Of a stretch of 64,000 nucleotides of DNA, positions 45,822 to 54,660 are shown one piece after another (position 1 is the stretch's first letter; each line of letters opens with the position of its first letter). The notes under the pieces were generated by a model. It saw nothing but the letters and a program-made list of their open reading frames with translations, was not told the DNA's origin and did not search any database. Origin of the DNA: Streptomyces sp. NRRL B-1140 (GTDB taxonomy: Bacteria; Actinomycetota; Actinomycetes; Streptomycetales; Streptomycetaceae); contig NZ_LGEA01000090.1 in NCBI RefSeq assembly GCF_001280065.1, positions 1-64,000 on the forward strand. The letters run 5' to 3'. The position numbers were made by a program, and so were the translations under genes.

Positions 45822-47627
45822 TCAGTCGCACAGCGCCCGCTGGGCCGCCGCCGGCCAGCGCGCGAAGCGGAACCGCGTCCGCTCGACCGAGCCGGTGAGG
45901 TTCTGCCAGAACCGCTCGGCGGTGAGCGGCGCCCGCACCGACTCCCGCAGCTCGGCGAGTTCGCCGCAGCCCAGCGCGGCCCGGGCCGCCACGACCGTCT
46001 CCCGTGCAGTCCCGGCCCGCAGCAGGTCGCGCCGCGGGGGGCGCTCGGCCGCCCACTCGGCGAAGATCCAGTGGTTGCGCAGGAACTTCTCGTGCCCGGG
46101 CCAGCTCCACCGCTCCAGCGCCAGATGCGCGCCGATCGGACTGGCCAGCCCCCAGGCGTCGTTGACATAGGCGTCCAGTGGCGCCGCCGCTCCCGTCACT
46201 CCGAGGTGACGGCCCACGATCACCACCCGGTACGGCGCGTCCGTGCGCATCGGCGTGGCGTGCAGCCGCCGCCCGGCGTCGAAGTAGAGCAGCGTCGGCC
46301 CGGGAGCACGCTCCGCCCGGGCCAGCATGGCGCGCCCCTCCGGCAGGGCGGGCCAGTTGGTCACCCAGGTGGCGCTACGCACCGGGTTGTGATCGCCGAG
46401 GCTCTCCACGTCGGAACTGCGCACGTTGAACGACCCGGGCGTGCTGCGCACGTCGAACGGCGCCCGCAGCGGGCTGACCGTCACGCACAGCCACACCGCC
46501 AGCAGCACGCTCGCGGCCCCGGTGACCCTGCGCGCGGGCACGACCAGAACCGGCAGGAGCAGCAGCAGAAGGGCGGGGAGGATCATGCGGGCGTGCATGT
46601 AGTCGCCGCCGACCCGCACGACGTACCCGGCCAGCAGCAGGCCCGCGGCGAGCGGCGCCAGCAGCACCGCGAGCGAGGCCCGCCCCGGGACACGGCCCCG
46701 CCGCTCCCGGCGGGTGCGCCGCACCAGCAGGACGGCCAGCGCCCCGAGCACCGGGACCACCGGCCACAGCCAGTACGGCCCGAGCGTCTCCTGCACATAC
46801 CCGGCGCCCCGGCTCCAGTCGCTGGCACTCGCCTCCTTGGCGATGGCGGGCAGCGGCACCAGGATCCCGTAGTACCCCGCCCGGAACACCTCGTACGCCA
46901 TCGGCACCGCCCCCGCCGACGCCAGCACCGCCGCCGTGCGCCGCCGGGAGGGGCGCAGCACCCACCACTGGGCGGCCAGGAAGCACGCCGTGACCACCGC
47001 GAGATCGGGCCGGACCAGCGGACCCAGACCGAACACGAAGGCGGCCGCGCACGTCACCCGGGTCTGCTGGCCACCCCGGCTGCGTGTCAGCAGCCACCAC
47101 GACAGGCCGGTCCAGAAGGTGCCGAGGCCGCTCTCCAGACCCGACGTCATGTACGACCAGAACGGCGGCACGGCCGGCAGCACGAACACACCCGCCGGCA
47201 GCAGCAGCCCGCCGCCCAGGTGCAGTCGGCACGTCGCTACCAGGGCGAACGCGAACCCGGCGGTGCTCAGCAGCAACCCCAGTCCGACCGCGAGGAACGC
47301 CGGGTCCTCGCCGGAGACCCAGGCGGCGAGCGCGAGCAGCCACTGCCAGAGGGTGCCCGTCGAACTCTCCGCCCGCTCCCCGACGTTGAACACCGGCCCG
47401 TTGCCCGCCAGGATCTGCCGGACCGGACGCAGGTAGATGAGCCCGTCGTCGCAGATCCAGCGGCGCCGGTAACCCAGCACGAACAGGGCCGCGGTGGGCA
47501 CGGCGACCAGGGCGGCGTGCCACCACCGCACCGCCCGCAGCCGCTCGGCGACGGCGGGCGGCCGGGACGAGGAGGCCCGCTGGCCGGGCAGGGAGGGGAC
47601 GGCCTCGGGGGTCGCGGGAGTTCTCAT
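45822..47627 (-). CDS. AftB-like membrane glycosyltransferase (GT-C)
   Basis: 601 residues. About ten membrane helices between residues 37 and 385, with a first extracytoplasmic loop CDDGLIYLRPVRQIL followed by NGPVFNVGERAESSTGTLW. This loop closely resembles the mycobacterial terminal beta-1,2-arabinofuranosyltransferase AftB and its relatives. The Asp pair is the expected catalytic site. A soluble domain of about 200 residues follows. Streptomyces lack arabinogalactan, so another decaprenyl- or polyprenyl-phosphate-linked sugar is likely. The start overlaps the stop of the upstream fusion gene as ATGA. Confidence 0.82.
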   Translation of the reverse strand: MRTPATPEAVPSLPGQRASSSRPPAVAERLRAVRWWHAALVAVPTAALFVLGYRRRWICDDGLIYLRPVRQILAGNGPVFNVGERAESSTGTLWQWLLALAAWVSGEDPAFLAVGLGLLLSTAGFAFALVATCRLHLGGGLLLPAGVFVLPAVPPFWSYMTSGLESGLGTFWTGLSWWLLTRSRGGQQTRVTCAAAFVFGLGPLVRPDLAVVTACFLAAQWWVLRPSRRRTAAVLASAGAVPMAYEVFRAGYYGILVPLPAIAKEASASDWSRGAGYVQETLGPYWLWPVVPVLGALAVLLVRRTRRERRGRVPGRASLAVLLAPLAAGLLLAGYVVRVGGDYMHARMILPALLLLLLPVLVVPARRVTGAASVLLAVWLCVTVSPLRAPFDVRSTPGSFNVRSSDVESLGDHNPVRSATWVTNWPALPEGRAMLARAERAPGPTLLYFDAGRRLHATPMRTDAPYRVVIVGRHLGVTGAAAPLDAYVNDAWGLASPIGAHLALERWSWPGHEKFLRNHWIFAEWAAERPPRRDLLRAGTARETVVAARAALGCGELAELRESVRAPLTAERFWQNLTGSVERTRFRFARWPAAAQRALCD

Positions 47628-49864
47628 CTCTCGATCAGCGCCTCGGGCCGGGTGCGGACACCCTCGGTCCGGCGGGCCGCGGGCAGCAGCGCCCCGCCCC
47701 GCTCGCCCAGCATCAGCAGCCGGACGACCCGCTCGGCGGCCCGCCCGTCCTCGAACTCGCAGTACCGCTCCCGGAACCCGGTGCGCAGCCGTGCCGCCTC
47801 GGCGTCCTGCCAGGTGCCGGACGCGAACAGCCCTGCCAGCTCGCGGTACGAGCGCGACACATGGCCCGGCGCGTCGGCCGTGATGTCGAAGTAGGCGCCC
47901 CGGCTCGCCGCGAACGCGCCCCAGTCGTCGGCGTGGACGACGATCGGCCGGTCCAGCAGGACGTAGTCGAACATCAGGGCGGAGTAGTCGGTCACCAGTA
48001 CGTCAGAGGCGAGCATCACCTCCTCGACGTGCGGCTCGTCGGTCGCGTCCACCAGCACCCCCCGCCGGTGCAGGTCGGACAGGCCGAGGCCCCGCGCGAC
48101 ACCCGCCGCCAGCGACGGGTGCAGCCGGACGACCAGCGTGTGCCCGGGGCCCAGGTCCTCGGCGAAGCGGGCGAGGTCGAACCGGTCGACGTGGCCGCCC
48201 CGCCGGTAGTCGCGGCGGGTGGGGGCGTACAGCACGACCGTGTCACCGGCCGGGACGCCGAGCCGCTCGCGCACCTCGCGGCCCCGCTCGGGCCCCGCGC
48301 CGACCAGCACGTCGTTGCGCGGGCTGCCGGTCCGCAGCGAGGTGAAGCGGCACGGGTACGCCCGTTCCCAGGCCTGTTCCGCGTACCGCCCCGCGACCAG
48401 GCTGAAGTCCCAGCGGTCCGCCCGGCGCAGCATCTGCGGCACGTCGAAGCCGTGCCGGGCGCCCGGCTTGGTCAGCAGGTCGGCACCCATGTACTTCAGC
48501 GGGGTGCCCTGATGGGTGTGGATGTGCACGCTGCCGGGCCGCTTGGCCAGGGTGCCGGGCCAGTTGACGTTGTTCACCCAGTACGTGGCCCGCGCCATGA
48601 CCTCGTGATAGCGACGCGAGCCGGGCGTCACGTGCTCGATGCCGGGCGGCAGCGCGTCCACGGCATCCTCCCGGACCACCCACACGCCCCGGATGTGCGG
48701 GGCGAGCTCGCGCGCCTTCGCGTGGATCGCCGCCGGATCACCGCTCACGCCCCGGTGGTGGGTCGCCGAGTAGACGGCCAGGTGCGGATCGAGGGGGCGC
48801 TTCGACTGGGCCGCGTACCAGCCGCGCCTGGCCGTCTCCGACGCCTTCCTCGCCACCCGCCGCCGCCCGCCCAGGGCGGCCGCGCGCACGTCCCGCAGTC
48901 CGCGGACCGCCGCGTACGACGCGTAGGGCGCCGAGGCCAGCAGCCGCATCTCCACCCCACGCCGGCCGTCCGGCAGCGGGAAACCGCCCTCGGGGAGGTG
49001 ACGGCGGTGGAAGGAGCGGATCTCCCGGTAGAAGTCGCCCCGGTCGGCGGGCCGTACCCGGTCCTCGCGGGCCAGCACGAACAGCATGTGGTCCAGGGCC
49101 CGTTCGAGCAGCAGCGGCCGCGCCCAGTCCAGGTCGGGACGCTGCTCCAGGAACGCGAACAGGCCCTCGTACTGCGGGAAGATCTCGAAGTGCCGGCGCC
49201 CGGGCGTTTTGGTGATCGCGCCCTGCCGGCGCTGCCGGTACTCCACGCCGATCCGGTCCAGGCAGGCGATCCGCCCGGCCAGCACCATCGACCGGTAGGT
49301 GACCGGCGCGTCCTCGTACAGCCCCGCCGCGTACCGAAGCCCGTGTTCCTGGAAGAAGGAGCGCCGGTATGCCTTGTTCCAGGCGACCAGGAACAGGTTC
49401 AGATACTGCGGGCTCTGCCGGATGCAGAACGTCTCCAGGCCCGCCGCGGCCAGCAGGTCCGCCGCCTCGCTGCGCCCGCCCCGGCCCCACCAGTGGGTGC
49501 GCACATGGTCGAAGACCAGGATGTCCGGCTCGCCCGTCGCCGCCAGCCGGGCGGCGACGGCGGCCAGCAGGCCCGGCGTGTAGGCGTCGTCGCTGTCCAG
49601 GAACAGCACGTAGTCGCCGGCCGCCTGCGCGAGGCCCGCGTTGCGGGCCCGGCCGAGACCCACGTTCTCCGGCAGGTGCAGCACCCGCACCCGGTCGTCG
49701 CGGGCGGCGTACTCGTCGAGGATCGCGCCGCTGCCGTCGGGCGAGCGGTCGTCCACGGCGATCACCTCGAAGTCGCCGCAGGACTGGCCGAGCACCGAGT
49801 CGAGACACTCGCGCAGGAAGCCCTGCACCTTGTAGACGGGGACGATGATGCTGAAGCGGGGCAC
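47624..49864 (-). CDS. GT2 - CDP-glycerol/ribitol glycerophosphotransferase fusion protein
   Basis: 746 residues from GTG 49864, eight bases after the previous stop, with AAGGAG twelve bases upstream. The N-terminal GT-A domain (about 1-230) reads FSIIVPVYKVQGFLRECLDS, VIAVDDRSPDGSG, NVGLGRARNAGL and LFLDSDDAYTPG, so it looks active. The C-terminal TagF-like domain (about 370-720) has THQGTPLKYMG, VVLYAPTRRDY and VTDYSALMFDYVLLDRP. It could add a sugar and polymerise polyol-phosphate on a lipid-linked chain. Middle of three tandem homologues in one operon; downstream gene overlaps by ATGA. Confidence 0.9.
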   Translation of the reverse strand: MPRFSIIVPVYKVQGFLRECLDSVLGQSCGDFEVIAVDDRSPDGSGAILDEYAARDDRVRVLHLPENVGLGRARNAGLAQAAGDYVLFLDSDDAYTPGLLAAVAARLAATGEPDILVFDHVRTHWWGRGGRSEAADLLAAAGLETFCIRQSPQYLNLFLVAWNKAYRRSFFQEHGLRYAAGLYEDAPVTYRSMVLAGRIACLDRIGVEYRQRRQGAITKTPGRRHFEIFPQYEGLFAFLEQRPDLDWARPLLLERALDHMLFVLAREDRVRPADRGDFYREIRSFHRRHLPEGGFPLPDGRRGVEMRLLASAPYASYAAVRGLRDVRAAALGGRRRVARKASETARRGWYAAQSKRPLDPHLAVYSATHHRGVSGDPAAIHAKARELAPHIRGVWVVREDAVDALPPGIEHVTPGSRRYHEVMARATYWVNNVNWPGTLAKRPGSVHIHTHQGTPLKYMGADLLTKPGARHGFDVPQMLRRADRWDFSLVAGRYAEQAWERAYPCRFTSLRTGSPRNDVLVGAGPERGREVRERLGVPAGDTVVLYAPTRRDYRRGGHVDRFDLARFAEDLGPGHTLVVRLHPSLAAGVARGLGLSDLHRRGVLVDATDEPHVEEVMLASDVLVTDYSALMFDYVLLDRPIVVHADDWGAFAASRGAYFDITADAPGHVSRSYRELAGLFASGTWQDAEAARLRTGFRERYCEFEDGRAAERVVRLLMLGERGGALLPAARRTEGVRTRPEALIER

Positions 49865-49872
49865 GTCTTCGG

Positions 49873-52071
49873 TCAGCTCCTTGTGAGGGTGGCGGCGGGG
49901 GCCGGGACGCGCTCCGCGAGCGGGACCACGGGCGGGATCGACTCGGGTGGCTCCCCGAGCAGCACCCGGCGCACCACGCGCTCGGCGGCCCGCCCGTCGT
50001 CGAACTGACAGAAGCGCTCCCGGAACGCGGCCCGCAGCGACGCGGCGGACTCGTCCGCCCAGGAGCCGTCGCGGAAGACGGCCGCCAGCTCCCCGGGCGT
50101 CCGCGCGACCCGGCCGGGCGGGGACTCCATCAGGTCGAAGTAGACGCCCCGGGTCTCCCGGTACACGTCCCAGTCGTCCGCGTACACCACGATCGGGCGG
50201 TCCAGGTTGGCGTAGTCGAACATGATCGACGAGTAGTCCGTGATCAGCGCGTCCGCCGCCAGGCACACGTCCTCCGAGGAGCGGTGCCCGGTGACGTCGA
50301 TGATCCGTCCGCCGCTCCTGCTCGTCCCCTGGTCGTAGAAGTAGTGGGCGCGCAGCAGCACCACGTACTCGTCGCCGATCGCCTCGCAGAACTCCGCCAG
50401 GTCCAGGCCCGTCTCGAAACCGGTGGCGTAGTCGCGGTGCGTGGGGGCGTACAACAGGGCCTTCTTGCCGTCGGGGACGCCCAGTTCCTTGCGGACACGG
50501 GCCACGTCCTCGGCGGACGCCGTGCAGTAGACGTCGTTGCGCGGATAGCCGTACTCGAGCGTCTCGTGCGCGCTCGGGAACGCCCGCTCCCACATCTCGG
50601 TGGAGTGCCGGTTGGAGGTCAGGTTGTAGTCCCAGCGGTCCACCCGGGTCAGCAGCCTGGCGATGCTGCCGGTCGCGGCGGCCACCACAGGGTACGTCGC
50701 CTGGTCGGCGCCCATCATCTTCAGCGGGGTGCCGTGCTGGGTCTGCAGGTGCACGCTGCCGGGGCGCTTGACCACGGCGTCGGCGAAGTTGGCGTTGTTG
50801 ACCAGGTACTTGGCGCGGGCCAGCACCCGCCAGTACGTCCGGCTGCCGATCACCGCGTGTTCGACGCCCGGTGGCACGCTGCCCACCGCGTCCGGCTCGA
50901 CCAGGAACACCGCGCGCAGATGCGGCGCCAGTTCGCGGGCCTTGGCGTGGATCGCGGCCGGGTTGCAGACGTAGCCGCGGCCCCAGTAGGCGCAATACAC
51001 GACGAGGTTCTCGTCGAGCGGCCGGCGCAGGTCCAGCGCGTAGCGCAGCCGGGTGCGCAGCCCGCGCGGGCGGGGGAGCAGCGTGGCGGCCCGCAGTACG
51101 GTCCGGTTGACGGCGCGCAGGGCGCGGAACGCCGGGTAGGACCCGGAGGCGAGCAGCCGGTGCTGGACGCCGAGGCTGCCGCCGGGCGCCCGGTACCCGG
51201 CGGGGCGGTGCCGCCGGTAGAGCGCGCTCGCCCGCCGGAAGAAGGCCCGGCGGCCGGACGTCAGCCGCCGGGGGTGGGCGGCCGTCTTCAGTACGGCGGC
51301 GAAGAGCTGTTCGAACAGCGGCGACAGCCGGTCCGCCGGAAGCTCCTGCTCCGCGGCCCGCGCCAGCACCAGCTCGCACTGGTCGAGCAGCTCGGAGTGG
51401 TGCTCGCCGGGCAGGCCCAGCCGGTTGCCCTGCCGGCGCAGCAGGTGCCGGACGACGACCGCGCGCAGCACCGCCACCCGCTCCGCCCGCAGGCCGGCCA
51501 GCCCGCCGAAACCGATGTCGGTGTAGTGCTCCCCGGGGAAGGCGAGGTCCTGCTCGGTGAGAAAGGCCCGCCGGTAGAGCGCGCTCCACGCGGGGAGCGC
51601 CACGCCCGTCAGCCGTGGGGCCAGGCCCGGGGAGAACGCCCCGTCCGGCGTCCTGGCCAGCAGGGGCGCGGCCGGGTTGGCCGGCTCGCCCTCCCACCAG
51701 GGGGTGCGCTCGTGCTCGAAGTACAGGACGTCCACGTCACCGGTCTCACCCAGCCGGGCGTCCAGCGCCGCCAGTGCCCCCGGGGCCAGGAGGTCGTCGC
51801 CGTCGAGGAACAGCACATGGCCGCCGACGGCCGCCCGCAGCCCGGTGTTGCGCGCCCCGGCCAGCCCGTCCGACGGCGGCGAGTGCACCGGCGTCACCCG
51901 GGAGTCCCGCTCGGCGTACCCGGCGGCGATGTCCGCCGCCGGTGCGTCGGGCGCGTCGCACACCGGGATCAGCTCGAAGTCTCCGAACGACTGGGCGAGG
52001 ACGGATTCCAGCGCCAGGGACAGCCGGCCCGCGACCCCATGGGACGGGACGACGATGCTGAAGCGGGGCAT
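49873..52071 (-). CDS. GT2 - CDP-glycerol/ribitol glycerophosphotransferase fusion protein
   Basis: 732 residues. The N-terminal GT2-like domain starts MPRFSIVVPSHGVAGRLSLALES and has the metal motif as FLDGDDLLAPG, but the usual VDD before the variable loop reads PVCDAP, so activity is less certain. The C-terminal TagF-like domain (about 365-700) has TQHGTPLKMMG, LLYAPTHRDY and ITDYSSIMFDYANLDRPIV. It is homologous over its whole length to the flanking genes. Role as for the family: polymerising or decorating teichoic-acid-like polymer at the cytoplasmic membrane. Confidence 0.9.
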   Translation of the reverse strand: MPRFSIVVPSHGVAGRLSLALESVLAQSFGDFELIPVCDAPDAPAADIAAGYAERDSRVTPVHSPPSDGLAGARNTGLRAAVGGHVLFLDGDDLLAPGALAALDARLGETGDVDVLYFEHERTPWWEGEPANPAAPLLARTPDGAFSPGLAPRLTGVALPAWSALYRRAFLTEQDLAFPGEHYTDIGFGGLAGLRAERVAVLRAVVVRHLLRRQGNRLGLPGEHHSELLDQCELVLARAAEQELPADRLSPLFEQLFAAVLKTAAHPRRLTSGRRAFFRRASALYRRHRPAGYRAPGGSLGVQHRLLASGSYPAFRALRAVNRTVLRAATLLPRPRGLRTRLRYALDLRRPLDENLVVYCAYWGRGYVCNPAAIHAKARELAPHLRAVFLVEPDAVGSVPPGVEHAVIGSRTYWRVLARAKYLVNNANFADAVVKRPGSVHLQTQHGTPLKMMGADQATYPVVAAATGSIARLLTRVDRWDYNLTSNRHSTEMWERAFPSAHETLEYGYPRNDVYCTASAEDVARVRKELGVPDGKKALLYAPTHRDYATGFETGLDLAEFCEAIGDEYVVLLRAHYFYDQGTSRSGGRIIDVTGHRSSEDVCLAADALITDYSSIMFDYANLDRPIVVYADDWDVYRETRGVYFDLMESPPGRVARTPGELAAVFRDGSWADESAASLRAAFRERFCQFDDGRAAERVVRRVLLGEPPESIPPVVPLAERVPAPAATLTRS

Positions 52072-52170
52072 GTGGCTCTTTCTGTCGGGAGGCGGGTCTG
52101 TCGGGGGCGGGCCGGGTCACACGGGCCGCGGGGGCGTCCCGGACCCCCGGCGGGCGGGGACGGGGGCGGG

Positions 52171-52189
52171 GCCGGCCGCGAGGGCCGGC
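52171..52189 (-). other. GC-rich hairpin between two fusion genes
   Basis: GCCGGCC (52171-52177) pairs with GGCCGGC (52183-52189) around a 5-base loop, about 35 bases past the stop of the 52223 gene. It may reduce read-through into the next gene of the operon or stabilise the upstream mRNA. Confidence 0.4.
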
Positions 52190-52222
52190 GGGCATGCGGA
52201 CTCCCCGGAGGGCGAACCGTGC

Positions 52223-54529
52223 TCAGAGGCTGTCGGTGACGGCGCGGGGACCGGCCGCCAGCGGCACCGTGGTGAGCGGCTCACGCGTCAGCGAGGCCGC
52301 CGCCGAGGGCACCGGGCGGCGCTCGCCGAGCGGCACGACCGGCGGCAGCTCCGACTCCCCGAGCACGACCCGGCGCACCACCCGCTCGGCGGCCCGACCG
52401 TCGTCGTAGGTGCAGAACCGCTCGCGGAACGCCGCCCGCAGCTGGGCCGAGCGGGAGCCGCGCCAGTGGCCGGTGGCGAAGATGTCGATCAGCTCGTCCT
52501 CGCCGCGGGCGACCGCGCCCGGCGGGACGTCGCGCAGGTCGAAGTAGGTGCCGCGGGCCGCGTCGTACGCCTCCCAGTCGTCGGCGTGGACGACGATCGG
52601 CCGGTCCAGGTTGGCGTAGTCGAACATCAGCGACGAGTAGTCCGTGACCAGGACGTCCGACGCCAGGCAGAGCGACTCCACGCTCGGATGGTCGGAGACG
52701 TCCACGACCCGGCCGCAGGTGCTGGTCAGCGGGGCGTCGTAGGCGTGGTGGGCGCGGGCCAGGACGATGAAGCGCGGGCCGAGGCGGCGCGCGATCCGCT
52801 GCAGGTCCAGGGGACGGTGCTGGGAACGGCGGTAGTCACGGTGGGTCGGCGCGTACAGGATCGCCACCGCGCCCCGCGCGATGCCCAGGGAGGCCCGCAG
52901 CCGGGCCACGTCCGCCGGGGTCGCCGTCCGGAACACGTCGTTGCGGGGGTAGCCGTACTCCAGCGTGGTGTAGCGGCCGGGGTGGACGCGCTCGTTCGTC
53001 AGGGTCGTGTGCCGGTTGGCGGACAGCACGTAGTCCCACCGCTCGACGTCCTTCAGCAGCCGCGCGAAGTCCCGGCCGCGGGCCGCCGCGGGGCGCTCCT
53101 GCAGGTCGAGGCCGATGTGGCCGAGCGGGGTGCCGTGCCCGGTCTGGATCAGGACCTGGCCCCGGCGCTTGGCCAGCCGGTCGTCGAAGCCGCTGTTGCT
53201 GACCAGGTAGCGGGAGCGGGCGAGCGCCGTCCAGTAGGCGGCCGTGCCGGGGACGATGCGGCGCGGGCCGGGCGGGATCGTGTGGTGGTGCTCGCGGCGG
53301 GCGATCCACGCCGTGCGGATGTGCGGCGCGAGGTCGCGGACCGCGGCCTCCAGCGCGCCGGGGTTGCAGCCGTGGCCGCGGCCGTCGTAGGCGGCGAAGA
53401 CGGCGCGGTCGGCGCGCAGCGGAAGGCAGCGCTGCACGTGGTAGTGCGTGCGGAGGGCGGCCGACCGAAGGCCCCGCAGCAGCTTCCCGGTGGTCCGGGC
53501 GGCCGCGCGGTGCAGGGCCGACGCCAGCTGGAGGGTGCGGTAGGTGCGGTGCAGGCCGAAGCGGATCAGGACGTGGTGGATCCGGCAGCGGGGGCGCCCC
53601 CGCTCGAGCGAAGTCGAGAGGCCGGGAGGCACGGGCGCACCGGGGGTGCGGTAGCGCCGGTAGTGGGTGCGGGCCCGGCGCAGGAAGCGGGCGCGCGAGC
53701 CCCGGGGCAGCCGGTCCCGCCGGGAGTACACGATCACCAGATGGTGCACCATGCGGCGGAACAGCACCGGCCGCCACCGGGCCAGTTCGGGGCGCTCGTC
53801 GAGAAACGCGAAGACCCGGTCGTACTGTTCGAAGACGTCGAAGTGCCGCTCGCTGGTGGTGCGCAGGATGCTGCCCTGCCGCCGCTGCCGGTAGTGCACA
53901 CAGACCCGGTCGAGGGTGGCGATCGACTCGGCGGTCATCAGCACCGGGTACGTCCACGGCGTGTCCTCGTAGAGCCCGGGCGGGAAGACGAAACCCCCCT
54001 CCTCGACGAACTCCCGCCGGTAGGCCTTGTTCCAGGCGACCATCAGCAGCCGCAGCAGCCCCGGCCGGTCCTCCAGGCGGAACGGCGCCGGGCCCTGCTC
54101 GGTGAGCTGCGCGGCCGCCTGGTTGCGGATCGCCTCACCGGTCCAGTGGGTGCGCGCGTAGTCGAAGACCAGCACGTCCGGCTCGCCCGTCTCCTTCAGC
54201 CGGTCGGCGATCGACCGCAGCGCGTCGGGCGTGAGGGTGTCGTCGCTGTCCAGGAACAGCAGGTAGTCCCCGCTCGCGTGCGCCACGCCGGCGTTTCTCG
54301 CGCGGCCCAGGCCGACGTTCTGAGGCAGGTGGACGGGGCGTACCCGGGCATCGCGGGCGGCGAACTCGTCGATGATCGCACCGCACGCGTCCGGCGAGCA
54401 GTCGTCGACGACGATCAGTTCCAGATCGGGACAGGACTGGGAGAGCACCGATTCGAGGCACTCGTGCAGGTACGCCTGAACCTGGTACGCGGGGACAATG
54501 ACACTGAACCTGGGCAAGAGGCCATCCAT
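52223..54529 (-). CDS. GT2 - CDP-glycerol/ribitol glycerophosphotransferase fusion protein with altered HGTP motif
   Basis: 768 residues. GT2 domain (about 1-240): FSVIVPAYQVQAYLHECLES, VVDDCSPDACG, NVGLGRARNAGV and LFLDSDDTLTPD, apparently active. The C-terminal domain (about 390-730) is TagF-like, with ILYAPTHRDY and VTDYSSLMFDYANLDRPIV. The conserved HGTPLK is HGTPLGHIG, losing the lysine kept in the other three homologues. The inter-domain linker contains a dispersed DNA repeat (53590-53620). First gene of the glycopolymer operon running to 44093. Confidence 0.88.
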   Translation of the reverse strand: MDGLLPRFSVIVPAYQVQAYLHECLESVLSQSCPDLELIVVDDCSPDACGAIIDEFAARDARVRPVHLPQNVGLGRARNAGVAHASGDYLLFLDSDDTLTPDALRSIADRLKETGEPDVLVFDYARTHWTGEAIRNQAAAQLTEQGPAPFRLEDRPGLLRLLMVAWNKAYRREFVEEGGFVFPPGLYEDTPWTYPVLMTAESIATLDRVCVHYRQRRQGSILRTTSERHFDVFEQYDRVFAFLDERPELARWRPVLFRRMVHHLVIVYSRRDRLPRGSRARFLRRARTHYRRYRTPGAPVPPGLSTSLERGRPRCRIHHVLIRFGLHRTYRTLQLASALHRAAARTTGKLLRGLRSAALRTHYHVQRCLPLRADRAVFAAYDGRGHGCNPGALEAAVRDLAPHIRTAWIARREHHHTIPPGPRRIVPGTAAYWTALARSRYLVSNSGFDDRLAKRRGQVLIQTGHGTPLGHIGLDLQERPAAARGRDFARLLKDVERWDYVLSANRHTTLTNERVHPGRYTTLEYGYPRNDVFRTATPADVARLRASLGIARGAVAILYAPTHRDYRRSQHRPLDLQRIARRLGPRFIVLARAHHAYDAPLTSTCGRVVDVSDHPSVESLCLASDVLVTDYSSLMFDYANLDRPIVVHADDWEAYDAARGTYFDLRDVPPGAVARGEDELIDIFATGHWRGSRSAQLRAAFRERFCTYDDGRAAERVVRRVVLGESELPPVVPLGERRPVPSAAASLTREPLTTVPLAAGPRAVTDSL
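53590..53620. repeat. Streptomyces-type dispersed palindromic repeat inside a coding region
   Basis: The palindrome GGGGGCGCCCCC (53590-53601) is followed by the hairpin CTCGA (53603-53607) / TCGAG (53614-53618). This combination, with GCTCGAGCGAAGTCGAGAG, is a sequence I recognise from many Streptomyces intergenic regions. Here it lies in frame within the fusion gene's linker and is translated on the minus strand as LSTSLERGRPR, with no stop or frameshift. Confidence 0.65.
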
Positions 54530-54609
54530 CGGTCGGCGCGGGCGTTCGGCCCGGGAACGGCCGCTGGGCCGACTTGGTTACGGTCGCTACGGCATCCGGG
54601 GGAACGCGG

Positions 54610-54640
54610 AAGGGGCGGCCCGCCCCCGGCCCCGCCCCTT
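54610..54640 (-). terminator. Terminator after the sugar ABC operon
   Basis: AAGGGGCGG (54610-54618) pairs perfectly with CCGCCCCTT (54632-54640). It lies just past the stop codon of the minus-strand permease gene at 54661. Confidence 0.75.
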
Positions 54641-54660
54641 CGACTACCGTGCTCTGATCG

